The position numbers and the translations under genes are program-made. Below, one piece after another: positions 1-7,693 of a stretch of 21,216 nt of DNA. Source of the DNA: JBBTIS01 sp038059855 (GTDB lineage: Bacteria > Elusimicrobiota > Elusimicrobia > JACQPE01); contig CAYHKQ010000045.1 of the NCBI GenBank assembly GCA_964357255.1, positions 1-21,216 on the forward strand. Direction: 5' to 3'. The notes under the pieces were generated by a model. It was given only the letters and a program-made list of their open reading frames with translations, ran no database searches and was not told where the DNA came from. Positions within the stretch are counted from its first letter, which is position 1. Every line of letters starts with the position of its first letter.

Positions 1-67
1 AATGGGTGGCTACCATGCCGCCGAAATGGGTGGCTACTTTGGGCCGAAAAACGCAACAAGGTCGGCA
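1..67. mobile_element. IS21-like element terminus (partial)
   Basis: A 13-bp sequence, AATGGGTGGCTAC, occurs at 1-13 and again at 25-37, with 24-bp periodicity. Multiple subterminal direct repeats of this kind are typical of IS21-family ends (istA/istB elements). The element body would lie to the left, outside the window. The outer tip is probably near position 67, because the sequence from there reads inward on the minus strand as TGCCGACC, and IS21 elements begin with TG. Beyond that point the sequence becomes recognisable group II intron. No transposase is visible. The exact tip and the family assignment are inferences from repeat pattern only. Confidence 0.5.
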
Positions 68-307
68 TCAGTCAATAAGGTCTATTTCGGGGCTACAGTC
101 TTTGCTTTATGCTCAGGCTCCCCAGATTGCTCGCCTCCCTTAAGGAGACTTTTACTTCCAGGCTTCCTCATGGGTCGTTACCTTCCCATGAGCTGGATAT
201 AACTACCTGCTCGTATGGACAATTAACAGGACAGGACTTTCACCTGCTAGATTAATCCTTTTGCTGGCTGCACCACTTTCTAGACCTCATAAGTTATCCT
301 GGCGCAC
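68..307 (-). mobile_element. Group II intron, 5' portion (domain I), truncated
   Basis: Read on the minus strand, this stretch starts at 307 with GTGCGCC, the usual 5' end of bacterial group II introns. It then contains the conserved domain I segment GTGAAAGTCC (plus 234-243) in the context CTAGCAGGTGAAAGTCC, followed by alternating short helices. About 240 nt of ribozyme is present. Domains II-VI and any reverse transcriptase would lie further left, beyond the IS21-like end, or have been lost. The 5' splice junction is 21 bp past the stop of the PIN toxin gene. As seen here the intron is interrupted and probably inactive. The small plus-strand reading frame at 2-202 is not a gene. Confidence 0.72.
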
Positions 308-328
308 CCGTATGGTGTCCCCCGACCC

Positions 329-763
329 CTAACGAATAACGGTCAGGCCAAGTTTTTTGAAGTCATCGTCAAAAGATAGAGCAGGCATGCCCTTTAAGGG
401 GCCTGTTAAAAGCACGAATGACAGGGCATCGGCAAAGGAAAGTTTTAGTTTTTGGCTTCGAAGATTAAAGACAGCCAGGGCCTGCTGGTATAGGCTTTCA
501 GAAGGCAAGAGAATCTCATAAAGCTCCAGGGATTGGCCAAAAGCGAATGCTTCGGAAAAACCATAGTGATAGCGCAGGATGGTTAATGCCTCTGAAACCA
601 TCAGCCAAGTGCTCAACAGCCGTAGCTTGGACTCATGAGTTTTTTTAAACAGCGCCAGCGCCCGCTCATGATGAGCGTCATCTTTGGAGTAGAGGGCAAT
701 AAAAAAGCCGGCATCGCAGAAAGCGGAGTGGAAGCCGGAAAAGGGGCCGGATTTAGCGGCCAA
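329..763 (-). CDS. PIN-domain ribonuclease toxin (VapC-like)
   Basis: The 144-aa protein has the PIN-domain layout: an early acidic residue in FCDAGFFIAL (Asp17), Glu58 in SEALT, Asp112 in SFADALS and a late acidic cluster at 132-134 in SFDDDF. These would bind Mg2+/Mn2+ for RNA cleavage. The frame overlaps the 3' end of the upstream antitoxin gene by 11 bp, the usual coupling in type II toxin-antitoxin operons. The only usable start is a TTG at 763 with no clear SD, so toxin translation may depend on coupling to the antitoxin. The stop lies 21 bp before the group II intron end. The protein is a little longer than many VapCs because of about 10 N-terminal residues. Substrate RNA cannot be inferred. 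The toxin-family call is strong. Confidence 0.82.
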   Translation of the reverse strand: MAAKSGPFSGFHSAFCDAGFFIALYSKDDAHHERALALFKKTHESKLRLLSTWLMVSEALTILRYHYGFSEAFAFGQSLELYEILLPSESLYQQALAVFNLRSQKLKLSFADALSFVLLTGPLKGMPALSFDDDFKKLGLTVIR

Positions 764-998
764 GGTATTTTTTGTAGTTCCGGGCGACCTGCCTCTTCCT
801 GGATTTGGCCGACGGCAGAGCTTCGATCAGGCCCAGCGCTTTTTGGAAGAGTTGTTCCCGGTTCCCCAAAAGTTCTAGGCGGGCAAAGGGCTTATTCCGG
901 CGTGTGATCAGAAGACTGGAAAACATCGGTAAATCTTCTAGATGCGTCAGCGCTTGCCTGGCTTTGGAAATGGGTAAATGGGTATAAGGCTGTTCCAT
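753..998 (-). CDS. Antitoxin of the PIN toxin (Phd/YefM-like)
   Basis: The 81-aa protein begins MEQPYTHLPISKARQAL, a pattern like the N-terminal DNA-binding part of Phd/YefM antitoxins (short strand, then a helix starting S-K-A-R). It ends in a basic helical tail (SAKSRKRQVARNYKKYLGR) that could wrap the toxin. A frame six codons longer exists but starts with TTG; the ATG at 998 is preferred. It is the first gene of the pair, and its last 11 bp overlap the PIN toxin. A palindrome directly upstream (1011-1035) is a good candidate for autoregulatory binding. Family assignment rests on gene context and weak pattern similarity. Confidence 0.65.
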   Translation of the reverse strand: MEQPYTHLPISKARQALTHLEDLPMFSSLLITRRNKPFARLELLGNREQLFQKALGLIEALPSAKSRKRQVARNYKKYLGR

Positions 999-1010
999 AT
1001 AAATCTTATA

Positions 1011-1035
1011 GTACAATTATAGTTCATATTTGTAC
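1011..1035. promoter_or_regulatory. Palindromic operator candidate upstream of toxin-antitoxin pair
   Basis: A 25-bp dyad starts 12 bp upstream of the antitoxin ATG. Arms GTACAA (1011-1016) and TTGTAC (1030-1035) are perfectly complementary, with three further matched pairs inside (9 of 12 in total). On the minus strand the inner arm leads into TATAAG, a possible -10 element, so a repressor bound here would block initiation. Phd/VapB-type antitoxins commonly bind such sites; actual binding is inferred. Confidence 0.45.
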
Positions 1036-1088
1036 ATCTTACAAGGGGGCTTCTCCAGAAATTCCATTGCTCGTTCGAGTAGACATGC

Positions 1089-1622
1089 TCATTTACCGGT
1101 CATTGAGCGTGTTGATAGAGCGAGCAAAAGGTCGGCGTAAGCGCTTTCAATAAGGTCGGTTGACTGGATGCCTAGCTGGGCCATCAAATCTTGAGCGATA
1201 GCTTGACCTTCGGTTTGCGTTTGGCTGACATCAAGCACAACCTCAAGCTCAATAAAATGACCCAGGCCCTTCACATCATCAAAGTGAATACGAGTTTGGC
1301 CACAATGGAAAACTGTTCTACGCTTGTAGACACGGCAAAATTCGCCCATTGCGGAAGAAAACACCTTGAGCATGGCCCGCGAATCCGCGACCGGAATGAT
1401 TTCATATTCTGAGGCCTTCGGCCCGGCAACGTCAGGCCTGCGGTAAAAAATCAGACAGGCTTTGCCATCCCCCAGCATCCGTAGCTTCAGCCGACCTTGT
1501 AGGCAGTTAAAGAAAATGTCTTCTTGAACAAGCTCTTCACGAGAAGAGGCCAACGCTTGGGCCTTGTGCAACTGGGCATCCCAATCCGAGGCTTGGGCTT
1601 TGATTTCAATATTAGTGGGCAT
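1089..1622 (-). CDS. CYTH-domain protein (class IV adenylate cyclase / triphosphatase family)
   Basis: This 177-aa protein carries the CYTH (CyaB-ThTPase) tunnel-fold signatures in order. NIEIKAQ at 4-10 is the ExExK-type motif, with Asn in the first position as in many bacterial members. Then come LKLRMLGDG (phosphate-binding Arg on strand 2), LIFYRRPD, VYKRRTVF, and RIHFDDVKGLGHFIELEVV, where the Asp and Glu residues would bind the metal. Family members hydrolyse inorganic or thiamine triphosphate or, in a few cases, make cAMP; the sequence does not say which. The start is an ATG at 1622 without an obvious SD. It follows ahcY on the same strand after 106 bp and may be co-transcribed. The family call is firm, the reaction is not. 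Confidence 0.8.
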   Translation of the reverse strand: MPTNIEIKAQASDWDAQLHKAQALASSREELVQEDIFFNCLQGRLKLRMLGDGKACLIFYRRPDVAGPKASEYEIIPVADSRAMLKVFSSAMGEFCRVYKRRTVFHCGQTRIHFDDVKGLGHFIELEVVLDVSQTQTEGQAIAQDLMAQLGIQSTDLIESAYADLLLALSTRSMTGK

Positions 1623-1728
1623 CGTTAAGCACGGCCTACCCTCTCGCTACTATTGAGATCCCGGATGGCGTAAAGGGTAATAGCGGATGAAACGCCTCGG
1701 CGTCTCAAACCCTGTTTGGACGCTTCTT

Positions 1729-2988
1729 TTAAGTGCCCAATTCCCAGCTTTCGAGGTATTTTTTTTGCTCAGGGGTCAGGGTATCCACGGCAATGCCGAG
1801 GCTTTTGAGTTTGAGCTTGGCGATTCTCTCGTCTATTTCGAGAGGGACCCGGATAACTTCGCGTCCCATGCTCGAAAAATTTTGAGCGATATAAACGGCG
1901 CTCAATACCTGATTGGCAAAAGACATATCCATCACCGATGAAGGGTGGCCCTCGGCGCAAGCCAAATTGACCAAGCGACCCTGACCCAAGACATAAAGAC
2001 GTTTATTCTTGGCAAGGACATATTCATCAACCAAGGGCCGAGTCTCCCGAACGGATTTTGCCAAACCTTTGAGGGCCTTAAGATCAATTTCAACGTCAAA
2101 GTGCCCTGAGTTGCACAAGATGGCGCCGTCTTTCATTAAAAGGAAATGATCTCTGGCCAAAACCGTCGTATTGCCGGTCAGCGTCACAAACAGATCGCCG
2201 ATTCTAGCCGCCTGTTTAAGAGGCATGACTCGGAAGCCGTCCATTACCGCCTCGAGAGCCCGAACAGGGTTAACCTCTACCACAATAACTTGGGCGCCAA
2301 GGCCACGCGCGCGAGAGGCGACGCCGCGGCCGCACCAGCCATAGCCGCAAACGACGAAATTTTTGCCGGCCAACAAAACATTGGTGGCGCGCATAATGCC
2401 GTCAATCGTGGATTGTCCGGTGCCATAGCGGTTGTCAAACAGATGCTTTGTGTCCGCGTCATTAACCGCGATGATCGGGTATTTAAGTTTGCCGCTGGCG
2501 GCCAAGGATTTCAATCGGATCACTCCCGTGGTCGTCTCTTCGGTTCCACCGATAGGAATGGGATGACCCAGGCCATTTTGGTGAACCAGGCTCACTAAAT
2601 CTGCGCCATCGTCCATTGTAATTTGAGGGCCGATAGATAAAGCCTTTTTAAGATGCCTGTAATAACCGTCCCTGTCCACCCCTCGAACGGCAAAAACAGA
2701 AATACCGAAATCTTTCACCAATGAAGCGGCTACCTCGTCCTGGGTGGACAAAGGATTCGAGGCGCATAAAGCCACCTGGGCTCCCGCCTCTCTTAAAGCC
2801 AGCATCAAATTCGCTGTTTCCGAGGTGACATGAAGGCAGGAGGTAAGCTTTAAACCCTTAAGCGGTTTCTGGCGGCGCAACTCCTCCGTGAGCAACGTAA
2901 CAACCGGCATTTCACGGCGCGCCCACTCGATACGCTCGCGGCCGGCTTTAGCGAGACCAATATTTTTGACTTCTGATGCAAGCGGCAT
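1729..2988 (-). CDS. ahcY: S-adenosylhomocysteine hydrolase
   Basis: AhcY reversibly splits S-adenosylhomocysteine to adenosine and homocysteine in the cytoplasm, removing the product inhibitor of methyltransferases. The 419-aa length matches the short bacterial/archaeal form. Visible residues include His53 (HVTSET), the acidic MDDGADL (125-131), GGTEETTTG (148-155), the substrate/Lys-Asp segment NDADTKHLFDNRYG (176-189) and the NAD-binding GYGWCG (215-220). The C terminus ends YLESWELGT and lacks the KPDHYRY-type tail of longer enzymes, as expected for the short class. Its ATG overlaps the metK stop by one base (TAATG), so the two are translationally coupled and together form the SAM cycle. 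Confidence 0.95.
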   Translation of the reverse strand: MPLASEVKNIGLAKAGRERIEWARREMPVVTLLTEELRRQKPLKGLKLTSCLHVTSETANLMLALREAGAQVALCASNPLSTQDEVAASLVKDFGISVFAVRGVDRDGYYRHLKKALSIGPQITMDDGADLVSLVHQNGLGHPIPIGGTEETTTGVIRLKSLAASGKLKYPIIAVNDADTKHLFDNRYGTGQSTIDGIMRATNVLLAGKNFVVCGYGWCGRGVASRARGLGAQVIVVEVNPVRALEAVMDGFRVMPLKQAARIGDLFVTLTGNTTVLARDHFLLMKDGAILCNSGHFDVEIDLKALKGLAKSVRETRPLVDEYVLAKNKRLYVLGQGRLVNLACAEGHPSSVMDMSFANQVLSAVYIAQNFSSMGREVIRVPLEIDERIAKLKLKSLGIAVDTLTPEQKKYLESWELGT

Positions 2989-4214
2989 TATTTTACCCTC
3001 GCCAAAACAGCCTGCGCCGTGCCGTTTGATTTAACTTTTAATGCCTTGGAATTTACCGCGTCACGCAAAGAAGCCGCCCTGTCTGTCGCCTCCCAGGGGA
3101 ATTCCGCGCGACCAAAATGTCCAAAGGACGCCGTGGCCCGGTAAATGGGCCGGCGTAGCTTGAACTGATCAATAATGCCCTTGGGGGTCAGCGAAAACAC
3201 CTTCGTCACGGCAGAGGAAACCTCCCCCTCGGTCGCGTCGGTTGACGCGGTTCCTTGAAAGTCCACGTAAACGCTCACGGGTTCAACCACGCCGATAGCG
3301 TAAGCCAGTTTAACCACGGCCCGCTCAGCCAATCCCGCGGCCACGATATTTTTGGCCACGTAGCGCGCCATATAAGCCGCTGAGCGGTCTACCTTGGTGG
3401 GGTCTTTGCCGGAAAATGCGCCGCCGCCATGGGCCGCCACGCCGCCGTAAGTGTCAACAATAATTTTGCGGCCTGTAACGCCCGCGTCTCCCTTGGGGCC
3501 GCCAACCACGAACTTGCCCGTCGGGTTGATCAAAACTCTTGTCTTAGCGTCCATTAAGCGCGGACCCAAAACAGGATCAATCACCGCTTCTCGAATTTCC
3601 TTTCTGGATTTTTCGGTAATCTGGCGGCCGGATTTGTCAAGAATTTCCTCGCCATGTTGAGTGGAAACGACCACGGTTGAAACACGCAAGGGTTTGCCGT
3701 CAAGATACTCAACCGTCACCTGGGCCTTGCCGTCGGGTCCAAGATAGGAAAGGATAGACTCTTCGCGCGCCTGACGCAAACGTCTCGTGAGACGATGGGC
3801 TAAAGTGATGGGCAACGGCATAAGTTCGGAAGTTTCCCGGCAGGCGAATCCAATCATCATTCCCTGGTCTCCGGCTCCGCCCGTGTCAACTCCCTGGGCA
3901 ATGTCCGGCGACTGGCAACCTAAAACGTTTAAAATCGTGCATGTCTCAGGAGTCACGCCAAATTTTGGATTAACGTAACCGACATCACGAAGCACTTGAT
4001 GAACCAAGTCCTTTACATCGAATTTTGCCTTAGTTGTAATCTCCCCTGCAACGACGACAAGGTTATTGGCAACCAGGGTTTCGCAAGCCACGCGGCCCAT
4101 CGGATCCTGGCGTAAAACTTCATCAAGGACAGCGTCTGAAATTTGATCGCAGAGCTTGTCGGGATGCCCCCCGGTCACAGATTCGCTGGTCAGTTCGTAA
4201 TATCCTTTTCTCAT
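2988..4214 (-). CDS. metK: S-adenosylmethionine synthetase
   Basis: MetK makes S-adenosylmethionine from methionine and ATP. The 408-aa protein has all the family marks: GHPDK at 16-20 (ATP phosphate-binding His), the GAGDQGMM signature at 113-120, and the glycine-rich GGGAFSGKDPTKVDRSAAY at 263-281. Length is close to the usual 380-400, with a slightly long C terminus. The ATG at 4214 is preceded by AAGGAAGGAC at suitable spacing. It is coupled to ahcY downstream (1-bp overlap) and lies 54 bp after the sugar nucleotidyltransferase. No SAM riboswitch fits in that gap, so it is probably expressed with the nucleotide-sugar operon. Confidence 0.97.
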   Translation of the reverse strand: MRKGYYELTSESVTGGHPDKLCDQISDAVLDEVLRQDPMGRVACETLVANNLVVVAGEITTKAKFDVKDLVHQVLRDVGYVNPKFGVTPETCTILNVLGCQSPDIAQGVDTGGAGDQGMMIGFACRETSELMPLPITLAHRLTRRLRQAREESILSYLGPDGKAQVTVEYLDGKPLRVSTVVVSTQHGEEILDKSGRQITEKSRKEIREAVIDPVLGPRLMDAKTRVLINPTGKFVVGGPKGDAGVTGRKIIVDTYGGVAAHGGGAFSGKDPTKVDRSAAYMARYVAKNIVAAGLAERAVVKLAYAIGVVEPVSVYVDFQGTASTDATEGEVSSAVTKVFSLTPKGIIDQFKLRRPIYRATASFGHFGRAEFPWEATDRAASLRDAVNSKALKVKSNGTAQAVLARVK

Positions 4215-4268
4215 GTTAATGTCCTTCCTTATTTTTTTATTTATAGGCCTAGTTGCCTTTTCTTTTTA

Positions 4269-5297
4269 TTATACGCTCAATATGGCGCCTTCAAAAAACG
4301 ATACGCTTTCTTTAAGCCGCGTGCCATCCGCCAGGACACATCCGCTCACGCGCACGCCCTTGGCAATGGTAACGCATTTCCATAAAATAGATTCTTCCAC
4401 AACAGCCCCGCCGCCGATGCGACAGTAATCTCCAATAAAGCTGTACGGCATAATTTTAGCGTTTTTTCCAATCACTGCGCCATCGCCGATCACGATCGGG
4501 CCCCTCAAGATCACGCCCTTGGCGATTCGCGTTTTTTCCCCCACCCAAACATTCGGCTCGATCTGGGTTCCGGAAATTTTAATATTAGCCCGGCCCTCCA
4601 AAATATCCCTGTGACAGCGGCGGTATTCCTTTAAATTTCCAATATCGCACCAGTAGCCGCCAAAGACATAGCCGCAAAGCTTCTTGCCCTCCGCCATCAG
4701 CCGCGGCCACAGATCACGGGCGAAATCAAAAGGCTCCCCGTCCGGGATCCATTTCAATACCTCGGGCTCCATCATGTAAATGCCGGAATTAATATAAGGA
4801 GCAAAGGCTTCGCTCCAGCTTGGCTTTTCAATAAATCCCGCCACTTGATGATCGCCGTTCAAGCGGACCAGGCCATAATCAAAACGGGCATCGTTCCGGA
4901 CTAAAACCAAGGTCGCCAAAGCCCGGTGGCGCTTGTGGAACGCTTCCAACTCAATGAGATTAATATCAGAAACGCCGTCGCCTGAGAGCACCGCAAAGGT
5001 TTCGTCCTTAAAAAAATTCCTCAAAGGGGCCAAGGATCCGGCCGTTCCGGAAAGGTCCTTCTCCTGGGAATAAAAAATATTGAGTCCCCACGGCTTGCCC
5101 CGGCCCACGTAACTCTTGATTTGCCGTGGATAAGAATAAAGATTGATGGCCGCCTCTTTAATCCCGGCATGGGCGAGCTTGTCAAGGACATGGCTGATGT
5201 TGGGCTTATTGGCGACAGGGACCATGGGCTTGGGCCGTGAGATCGTAAGCGGCCGAAGCCGCATGCCCTCGCCCGCGGCAAGAATCATGGCTTTCAT
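4269..5297 (-). CDS. Sugar-1-phosphate nucleotidyltransferase with left-handed beta-helix tail
   Basis: The N terminus has the nucleotidyltransferase signature LAAGEGMRLRPLT and the following SRPKPMVPVANKP, which bind NTP and sugar phosphate. LSGDGVSD and NSGIYMMEP further on are the metal/sugar-binding loops. From about residue 235 there are hexapeptide-like repeats (VWVGEKTRIAKGVILRGPIV, IGDGAVIGKNAKI) forming a left-handed beta-helix. This is the architecture of mannose-1-P guanylyl- or glucose-1-P thymidylyl/uridylyltransferases; the exact nucleotide and sugar cannot be told. It follows the phosphohexomutase by 15 bp, so the pair plausibly turns a hexose-6-P into an NDP-hexose. The start is ATG 5297, with AGGGTG six bases upstream; a GTG three codons earlier is possible. 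Confidence 0.85.
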   Translation of the reverse strand: MKAMILAAGEGMRLRPLTISRPKPMVPVANKPNISHVLDKLAHAGIKEAAINLYSYPRQIKSYVGRGKPWGLNIFYSQEKDLSGTAGSLAPLRNFFKDETFAVLSGDGVSDINLIELEAFHKRHRALATLVLVRNDARFDYGLVRLNGDHQVAGFIEKPSWSEAFAPYINSGIYMMEPEVLKWIPDGEPFDFARDLWPRLMAEGKKLCGYVFGGYWCDIGNLKEYRRCHRDILEGRANIKISGTQIEPNVWVGEKTRIAKGVILRGPIVIGDGAVIGKNAKIMPYSFIGDYCRIGGGAVVEESILWKCVTIAKGVRVSGCVLADGTRLKESVSFFEGAILSV

Positions 5298-5312
5298 ATC
5301 ATTCACCCTGTC

Positions 5313-6725
5313 TTATTGGCCGTTGCGGCAAAGCTTCTCCTGAGCCCAAGAAGCGGCAAGGCCGAGCAACTCTTTGGTAAGTTTTTTTGAAGGAGCCTCG
5401 GCGTAAACCCGCAACAGAGGCTCCGTGCCCGATGGCCGCAACAAAAGCCAGGACCCGTTGGTGAAAAAAACCTTAAGCCCGTCAATTGTGATTTTCCGTT
5501 CCTGCTCAAAACCATTGGACTCGAGCTTTGGCAAGAGTTCGTCGAAACAAGTCTTGCGGAACTCGTCGGGCGCCACGGGTCGCTCGAGATGAATGTCATA
5601 ACGCTCATAATAGGAAGGCCCAAATTCCTTAAAAATTTTTTTCACTAATTCGGTGGGCTTTAAATTCAAATCAAGCAAAATCTGCAACATTAAAATCGCG
5701 TTGACCGACCCGTCGCGATCCGGAATCATGCGGCCCAGAGCGTAACCGCCCGATTCCTCCCCCCCCAAGAGAACGCCGCCGCCCACCATTTTTTCGGCGA
5801 TATTTTTAAAACCAACTGAAACCCAGGTAAAAGGCAGATTCGCTTTGGAAGCGATTCTTTCTCCCAAATATCCCAATGAAACACCCTGGACGATCTCCCC
5901 TTTCTCGCGGCGGACCAAGGCAAAATAATAGGCATACATGGCAAATACGGTGGTCGGGGCTAGATAAGAACCCGCCTCGTCAATCAGGCTGATGCGATCG
6001 CCGTCCCCATCCAAAGCAACGCCGATTAAAGCTCGCGATTTTTTAACCTCGGTCTTGAGCGCCGTCAAATTCTTTTCCACCGGCTCCGGAGCGATTCCGC
6101 CAAACTCAGGGTCACGCTCCCGGCGCAAGGCGATGACCGAGGCATTCCCCAGCGCTTCTTCCAAAAATCCGGCGCCTGAACCGTGAAAATAATCAACGAC
6201 GATTTTTTTGCCTTTAAGCTTGCGGCGGAGCGGCTGAGCTAATTTAATCAAATGAGCGGCATACTCGCTTCTTAGGGTTTTATTTCTCAAACAGCGAACC
6301 CGCGCGGGCGTCTCGGGAGCCAAACTCAATAAGCTCTCAATTTCGCGCGTCAGGCGCACCGGGGCCGAGGCGCCGTCCGGTGTCTTGATTTTGAGGCCAT
6401 TATGCAAAGGCGGATTGTGACTGGCCGTAACAACAAGGGCGTAAGCCCTGTGCTTCTTCGCCAAAAAAGAAAGGGCCGGGGTCGGCAAGGTTTCAGCGGC
6501 CAAATGGGTTTCGCAACCGGCGCCCGCCAGCACCGAGGCCGCCTCCTCGGCAAATTCGCGCGAGGCAAAACGACGGTCAAACCCCACAAACACGGGGGCT
6601 CCAGGCGCCTTTTTAGAAATCCAATCGGCCAGCGCCCAAGCGACCTTACGCACGTTGGCAAAGGTAAACTCCTCCGCCATCACCGCCCGCCACCCGTCCG
6701 TCCCGAATTTGATTGCGCTTTGCAT
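5313..6725 (-). CDS. Phosphohexomutase (phosphomannomutase/phosphoglucomutase family)
   Basis: The protein has the four active-site loops of the alpha-D-phosphohexomutase superfamily in order: TASHNP with the phosphoserine at about residue 102, metal-binding DGDGDR (239-244), sugar-binding GEESGG (322-327) and phosphate-binding RPSGTEP (430-436). The N-terminal FGTDGWRA is also conserved. At 470 aa it has normal length. It interconverts hexose-6-phosphate and hexose-1-phosphate, feeding the adjacent nucleotidyltransferase. The start chosen is ATG 6725 after GAGG; a TTG three codons upstream would overlap the preceding gene's stop. Whether it prefers mannose, glucose or glucosamine phosphates is not decidable from motifs alone. 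The spacing of 5 bp to the upstream gene indicates an operon. Confidence 0.88.
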   Translation of the reverse strand: MQSAIKFGTDGWRAVMAEEFTFANVRKVAWALADWISKKAPGAPVFVGFDRRFASREFAEEAASVLAGAGCETHLAAETLPTPALSFLAKKHRAYALVVTASHNPPLHNGLKIKTPDGASAPVRLTREIESLLSLAPETPARVRCLRNKTLRSEYAAHLIKLAQPLRRKLKGKKIVVDYFHGSGAGFLEEALGNASVIALRRERDPEFGGIAPEPVEKNLTALKTEVKKSRALIGVALDGDGDRISLIDEAGSYLAPTTVFAMYAYYFALVRREKGEIVQGVSLGYLGERIASKANLPFTWVSVGFKNIAEKMVGGGVLLGGEESGGYALGRMIPDRDGSVNAILMLQILLDLNLKPTELVKKIFKEFGPSYYERYDIHLERPVAPDEFRKTCFDELLPKLESNGFEQERKITIDGLKVFFTNGSWLLLRPSGTEPLLRVYAEAPSKKLTKELLGLAASWAQEKLCRNGQ

Positions 6726-6730
6726 CGTCC

Positions 6731-7693
6731 TCAATGCCTGACTTTTGAAACCCGTTCAACGGATTGTTGCAAAACTCGAAAATAAGCGATAGTTTTTCTG
6801 AGTCCCGCGGCCAATGAAATTTTAGGCTTCCAGCGCAGAATCTCATTGGCAAGGCGAATGTCGGGGCAACGCTCCCTAGGGTCGTCCGTAGGCAAGTCCC
6901 GAAACACGATTTTGGATGAGCTGCCGGTGGTCTCGACAATCTTTTTGGCCAACTCCAAAAGGGTCATCTCCTGTGGATTGCCGATATTGACCGGGCCGTT
7001 ATAAAAACTCATCATTAACCGGTAAAGGCCGTCAATCAAATCGTCAATGTACATAAAACTGCGCGTCTGCAACCCCGAGCCGTAGACTGTGACCGGCTTG
7101 CCCGAGAGCGCTTGATTAATAAAGTTCGGCATGGCCCGACCATCATTAGGGCGCATATTGGGACCGTAGGTGTTAAAAATCCTGACGATTCGCACCGGAA
7201 TGCCGTGCTCTCGGTGATAGGCCATGGTCATGGCCTCGGCAAATCGCTTGGCCTCGTCATAAACGCCTCGAGGCCCGATAGGATTAACGTTTCCCCAGTA
7301 GGTCTCAGATTGAGGCGACACCTGGGGGTCGCCGTACACTTCGCTGGTGGATGTCAGCATAAAAAGCGCCCCCTTGGCCTTGGCCACGCCCAAGGCATTA
7401 TGGGTTCCCAGCGCTCCGACCTTGAGAGTCGCAATGGGATGACGCAAATAATCCACAGGGCTGGCCGGACTTGCGAAATGCAAAACCGCGTCGATGAGAC
7501 CGGACACGTGGATATAATCGCTCACGTTGGCGTTAATGAATTGGAAGCGCCCAGTTTCGTAAAGCCCCTTGAGATTATCAAGATTTCCCGTTAAAAAATT
7601 ATCAATGCCGATGACCGAATGCTTCCTGGCGACCAAATAACGGGCCAGATGCGAACCGATGAAACCGGCGCAACCGGTCAATAAAATTTTCAC
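6731..7693 (-). CDS. UDP-glucuronate decarboxylase (UDP-xylose synthase), SDR family
   Basis: This 320-aa extended SDR has a Rossmann NAD motif GCAGFIG (7-13; Cys replaces the more usual Gly), the catalytic TSTSE (114-118) and Tyr145-x3-Lys149. Distinctive UXS blocks are LHFASPASPVDYLRHPIAT (71-89), YWGNVNPIGPRGVYDEAKR and GLQTRSFMYIDDLIDG. These separate it from simple 4-epimerases. It converts UDP-glucuronate to UDP-xylose and CO2. The UDP-glucuronate maker, UDP-glucose dehydrogenase, is encoded immediately upstream: its TAA directly abuts this gene's GTG start, so the pathway steps are translationally coupled. UDP-xylose would supply cell-surface glycans. Confidence in function is high from the motif blocks plus the neighbour. 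Confidence 0.9.
   Translation of the reverse strand: MKILLTGCAGFIGSHLARYLVARKHSVIGIDNFLTGNLDNLKGLYETGRFQFINANVSDYIHVSGLIDAVLHFASPASPVDYLRHPIATLKVGALGTHNALGVAKAKGALFMLTSTSEVYGDPQVSPQSETYWGNVNPIGPRGVYDEAKRFAEAMTMAYHREHGIPVRIVRIFNTYGPNMRPNDGRAMPNFINQALSGKPVTVYGSGLQTRSFMYIDDLIDGLYRLMMSFYNGPVNIGNPQEMTLLELAKKIVETTGSSSKIVFRDLPTDDPRERCPDIRLANEILRWKPKISLAAGLRKTIAYFRVLQQSVERVSKVRH

Noticed and set aside
2..202. 66-aa plus-strand frame at the window start
   Set aside because: It lies over the IS21-like repeats and group II intron RNA, and no protein feature is seen.
1692..1703. Terminator after ahcY (ACGCC-TC-GGCGT hairpin)
   Set aside because: The stem is only five base pairs, the loop is two bases, and it is followed by only three T residues on the minus strand.
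2146..2598. 150-aa plus-strand frame
   Set aside because: It is fully antisense to ahcY, which has intact catalytic motifs across the same bases.
4215..4268. SAM riboswitch upstream of metK
   Set aside because: The gap is only 54 bp and AT-rich, too short for an S-box or other SAM aptamer plus expression platform.
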